In this document: piece after piece, positions 60,989-64,000 of the stretch
Numbering within the stretch: the first letter of the stretch is position 1
How the letters are laid out: the number at the start of each line of letters is the position of its first letter
NCBI RefSeq assembly: GCF_900142575.1
Contig: NZ_FRBI01000001.1
Span: 559,014 to 623,013, forward strand
Direction: 5' to 3'
Origin: Actinacidiphila paucisporea
GTDB lineage: Bacteria; Actinomycetota; Actinomycetes; Streptomycetales; Streptomycetaceae
DNA: 64,000 nt
Position numbers and translations under genes: made by a program
The notes under the pieces: generated by a model
Seen by the model: only the letters and a program-made list of their open reading frames with translations
Databases searched by the model: none
Told to the model about the DNA's origin: nothing

Positions 60989-63900
60989 GTGCTGAGCAGG
61001 TCGTCGGACGGTGTGCCTCGCGGGTTGCGCAAAGCGCTGAAAGCCGTCGAGCAGCGCTTCGGACCGGCCGCGCTCAGCGGCAGGGAGCTGGACGCCGCGG
61101 CCACCGCGTACGGCAGGGCGCTGGTGGCCGCCCTCGCGCACGACCCCGCCCTCGCCCTCAACCTGGTCGAGCGGTACGACGGGCGGCTGCCCGCGGAGGC
61201 CTACCCGCGGGCCTTCGGCCCCGCCGAACTGGCCGCGCTGCACGGCCTGGCCGGCCACTCCGACCGCGCCGCCCTCACGGTTGTCGCCACCGTCGCCGGC
61301 CGGCTGGGCGACCGCGACCTCGAAAGGCGGGCGGCCGGGCGGCTCGCGGTGCGGACCGCCGAACTCGCCGGCGCCGACGACCTGGTCTCGCTGCTCGGCC
61401 GCCGCCAGGAGGCCGGACTGCTGGACCTCGCCCTGACGACCGACGCCCTGCGCGCCTACACCGCCAGGACGGCGCTCAGCGCCGACACCGCCCTGTGGAC
61501 GGCCTACTTCGACCACCTCCCCGAGCACCTGCTGCCCGACCTGTACGCGGTGCGGCTCTTCCTCGGCCGCGGCCGCGACGCCGTACGCCTCGCCGACACC
61601 CCCGCCCGCCGGCGGCAGGCCCTGGAGTGCTGCACCGCCTCGCCGCGGCCCGACGACGCCCTGGCGGGCCTCGGCCTCGCCGACGCCGAGGGCCTGGCCG
61701 CCGAGGGCAGGGCGCTCGCCGAGCGGGCCGGCACCCTGCTGTTCGCGGCCGGGAAGCCCGGCGACGCGCTGCCGTACGGCGAGAGGGCCGGGCGCCGCGA
61801 CCTGGTGAGCCGCTGCCACGAGGCGCTCGGCGACCACCTCGCCGCACTCGCCGCCTGCGCCGCCGACGACACCGACCGCCTCGCCTCGCTCGCCGCCGTA
61901 TGCCGCGCCGAGGTCGACGCGCACGCGGAGCGCGACGAGCGCGCCGAGGCCGTACGGCTCGCGTCGGTGATCCTGGACCACCTCGACCGGGCCGCCGCGC
62001 AGACCGAGCCGGTGCTGCGCCGGCGGGCGGAGGTGCTCGGAGTGCGTACGGCCGTCGTGGCGGTCGAACGGCACCGCCTGGAGGCGGCGCTGCGCGCGGC
62101 GCCCGACGACGGCCGCGCGGCCGTGCACCGCGAGTGGAGCACCTTCGAGGAGACCGCGGGCGAGCCCGCCGAGGCCGCCCGCCACGCCGCGGACGCCGGC
62201 GACCTCTACCGGGCGCACCGCCTCTACCGCGCCGCCGAGCGCTACGGTGAGGCCGACCGGGTCCTGCAGGGCGACGACTCGCCGCGCGGCCGGGCCGCCC
62301 GCGCCGAGGCCCGCGAGGCCGGCGGCGACCTGCTCGGCGCGGCCCGGGTCCACGAGCAGGCGGGCCGGCACGAGGAGGCCGCCGCCCTCTACGCCAGGGC
62401 CGACGACCCCGCCGCGGCCGCCCGCTGCCTGATCCTGGCGAAGGGCGACGAAGCCGTCGAGGACGAGCGGCTGCACGGATTCCTGCGCCAGGCCGGCGAC
62501 ATCGCCCAGCTCGTCCACCTGTGCCTGGACGCGCTGGACCGCCGCGGGCTCGCCTCGTCCGCGGCCGAGTCGCTGCGCCGGCTGGTCGCCGAGGACGACG
62601 CGGCGATACCCGAGCCGCTGCGCCCGCGGGTACGGGAGGCGCTGGACGCGATCGGAGCCGTCGGCCGCGGCGCGTTCGAGGACCGGATCGCCGGCTGGGT
62701 GGAGCGCGCGCGGGCCGACGTCGACCGCCGCTTCGCCCCGGTCTGGGGCCTCGACCTGGGCACCAGCACCTGCGTCGCCGCCGTCTACGACAGCGCCACG
62801 GGACGCCCGGTGACCTGCCCCGACGGAGGCAAGCCGCACTTCGCCTCGACGCTGACGGTGACCGAGCGCGGCGAGGAGATCGTCGGCCTGACCGGCGACC
62901 AGATCCTCGCCCCCTGGGTGGTCGGCCACATCAGCGCCGCCAAGCGCCGGATGGGCGACGGCGTCGTCTTCAAGATCCGCGACCGCGAATACCGCCCGGA
63001 GGAGGTCGCCGCCCGGCTGATCCGGCACGCCAGGTCCCTGGTGGAGAAGCTGCTCTCTGACCGGGTCGGCGAGGCGGTCGCCGAGCTGGCCCGCGCCGAG
63101 CTGGGGCAGATCAGGGACGAGTGGCTGGTGTGGGCCGCCGAGCGGTACGACTTCTCGCTGCCGCGGCCGGAGGCCGTCCTCACCATCCCCGCCTACTTCC
63201 TGAACAACGCCAAGCAGGCCACCCGCAACGCGTGCGAGATCGCCGGCGTCACCCCCGTACGGCTGATCCACGAGCCCACCGCCGCCTGCATGGAGGCCGC
63301 CCGGCAGCGGCGCCTCGACGGGCAGATCGTCGTGGTGGACCTCGGCGCCGGCACCCTCGACGTCAGCGCGCTCGACGTCGACAGCAACGTCTACGACGTC
63401 GAGCAGGTCCTCGGCGACAACCAGTACGGCGGCCAGGACTTCGACGCCCTCATCGCCGACGAGCTGGCGGCCCGGCTGCGGACCCGTGGCCTGGACGTGC
63501 CCAGGACCGGCCGGGCCAGGAAGCGCCTCGCGCTGGCCGCCGAGCACCTCAAGATCGCCCTGTCGTCGCAGGACGAGGCCGAATACACCCTCAACGCCTT
63601 CCTCGACCGCCCCGAGGTCCGGATCGAACTGGACCGCGAGGACCTGGCCCGGCTGCTGGCCGGCTCGCTGCGCACCCTGCGGGAGGTGTGCAAGCGGATG
63701 AAGGCCGGGATGACCGTGCCGGCCAGGCATCTGGTGCTGGTCGGCGGCCCGATGCTCTCGCCGCTGGTCAGCGGCGCCGTCGAGCGGGTCTTCGACCTCA
63801 GGCGCACCGTCCTGCCCGACGCCAGGGCCGCCGTCGCCTGCGGCGCCGCGCTCCAGGGCGCGGCACTGACCGGGCACCTGGAGGACACCCTGCTGCTGGA

Positions 63901-64000
63901 CGTCACCCCCTTCCCGCTGGGCATCGCCGTCCGCGAGGAGGACGGCAACGAGGGCTTCTCCGTCCTGGTCGAGCGGAACACCAAGATCCCCACCAGGCGC
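60989..64000 (+). CDS. helical-repeat/Hsp70 fusion protein, runs off the window
   Basis: Open from GTG 60989 (GAGGA site five bases upstream) to the window end: 1004 residues without a stop. Residues ~1-580 are Ala/Leu/Arg helical hairpins, some TPR-like (GDLYRAHRLYRAAERYGEAD, ARVHEQAGRHEEAAALYA). From ~585 comes an Hsp70/DnaK nucleotide domain: phosphate 1 VWGLDLGTSTCVAAVYD, LTIPAYFLNNAKQATR, IHEPTAACMEA, phosphate 2 VVDLGAGTLDVSALD (784-791), and LVLVGGPMLS. The start of the substrate-binding domain (DVTPFPLGIAV) is present. It is probably an ATP-driven chaperone with its own client- or partner-binding array. Confidence 0.88.
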   Translation, partial: MLSRSSDGVPRGLRKALKAVEQRFGPAALSGRELDAAATAYGRALVAALAHDPALALNLVERYDGRLPAEAYPRAFGPAELAALHGLAGHSDRAALTVVATVAGRLGDRDLERRAAGRLAVRTAELAGADDLVSLLGRRQEAGLLDLALTTDALRAYTARTALSADTALWTAYFDHLPEHLLPDLYAVRLFLGRGRDAVRLADTPARRRQALECCTASPRPDDALAGLGLADAEGLAAEGRALAERAGTLLFAAGKPGDALPYGERAGRRDLVSRCHEALGDHLAALAACAADDTDRLASLAAVCRAEVDAHAERDERAEAVRLASVILDHLDRAAAQTEPVLRRRAEVLGVRTAVVAVERHRLEAALRAAPDDGRAAVHREWSTFEETAGEPAEAARHAADAGDLYRAHRLYRAAERYGEADRVLQGDDSPRGRAARAEAREAGGDLLGAARVHEQAGRHEEAAALYARADDPAAAARCLILAKGDEAVEDERLHGFLRQAGDIAQLVHLCLDALDRRGLASSAAESLRRLVAEDDAAIPEPLRPRVREALDAIGAVGRGAFEDRIAGWVERARADVDRRFAPVWGLDLGTSTCVAAVYDSATGRPVTCPDGGKPHFASTLTVTERGEEIVGLTGDQILAPWVVGHISAAKRRMGDGVVFKIRDREYRPEEVAARLIRHARSLVEKLLSDRVGEAVAELARAELGQIRDEWLVWAAERYDFSLPRPEAVLTIPAYFLNNAKQATRNACEIAGVTPVRLIHEPTAACMEAARQRRLDGQIVVVDLGAGTLDVSALDVDSNVYDVEQVLGDNQYGGQDFDALIADELAARLRTRGLDVPRTGRARKRLALAAEHLKIALSSQDEAEYTLNAFLDRPEVRIELDREDLARLLAGSLRTLREVCKRMKAGMTVPARHLVLVGGPMLSPLVSGAVERVFDLRRTVLPDARAAVACGAALQGAALTGHLEDTLLLDVTPFPLGIAVREEDGNEGFSVLVERNTKIPTRR

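Noticed and set aside
60797..63877. 1026-codon minus-strand frame opposite the Hsp70 fusion
   Set aside because: It mirrors a high-GC coding strand. The sequence is Gly/Val/Arg low complexity, whereas the plus strand shows unmistakable Hsp70 motifs.

Overview
The window is a stretch of high-GC chromosome from a streptomycete-type actinomycete. The evidence is the codon use, GTG/TTG starts, a WhiB-type regulator, a SigR-RsrA pair, a DasR/DasABC chitobiose system, Ni-superoxide dismutase and leaderless promoters. Nearly all genes have the look and order of conserved streptomycete core genes. I see no plasmid, prophage, transposase, CRISPR array or biosynthetic cluster.

Layout. 0-8.6 kb: housekeeping and membrane genes (zincin-like protein, atypical SDR, moaE, PDZ-Lon protease, UPF0182). 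8.6-12.9 kb: two identical initiator tRNA genes, each with a strong terminator, bracket a Sel1/TPR protein and a divergent MarR / flavin reductase-acetyltransferase pair. 13-17.6 kb: HEAT-like protein, a CatR-type Fur regulator with a possible scar of a lost divergent gene, CBS protein, hisN, TetR, SugE-type exporter. 17.7-24.8 kb: aroA-rsgA, M50 peptidase, SRAP protein, then the thiol-oxidative stress unit sigR-rsrA with its own SigR-type promoter, and an HD-GYP protein. 25-31 kb: TPR protein, peptide deformylase, and class Ia ribonucleotide reductase nrdAB behind a cobalamin riboswitch and two NrdR boxes. 31-34 kb: a GlxA-type AraC regulator and a DUF3311/sodium:solute symporter pair.

34-43 kb is the amino-sugar region: dasR, dasABC, a family 3 beta-N-acetylglucosaminidase (dasD), nagB and a SIS-domain protein. 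DasR-type operators (dre) lie before dasA and between nagB and the SIS gene, and an additional candidate lies before the next gene, a PdtaS-type histidine kinase. Imported chitobiose would be cleaved and deaminated to feed glycolysis, with DasR as the sensor. The nagB/SIS pair is flanked by intergenic repeats sharing one core motif in opposite orientation, and a long hairpin precedes the kinase.

43-54.6 kb: kinase, wblE, a diacylglycerol-kinase-like protein, the sigH/ushX stress sigma module, a GNAT enzyme, an ACC-deaminase-like PLP enzyme, an RpiR regulator, a secreted amidase and a MerR-thioredoxin pair. 54.7-64 kb: malic enzyme, a polar amino-acid ABC transporter, a CGNR zinc-finger protein overlapping sodX, then sodN, whose 3' UTR could release a regulatory RNA. 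The right end holds a large unfinished gene that fuses a ~580-residue helical repeat region to an Hsp70 chaperone domain.

The least explained items are the helical-repeat/Hsp70 fusion, the mirror-image leaderless promoters at 11.95 kb, the extra dre-like site before the kinase, the repeat and hairpin elements around nagB, and the apparent deletion scar beside the Fur gene. Functions and gene symbols rest on recognition of sequence motifs and gene order; no database search was run.
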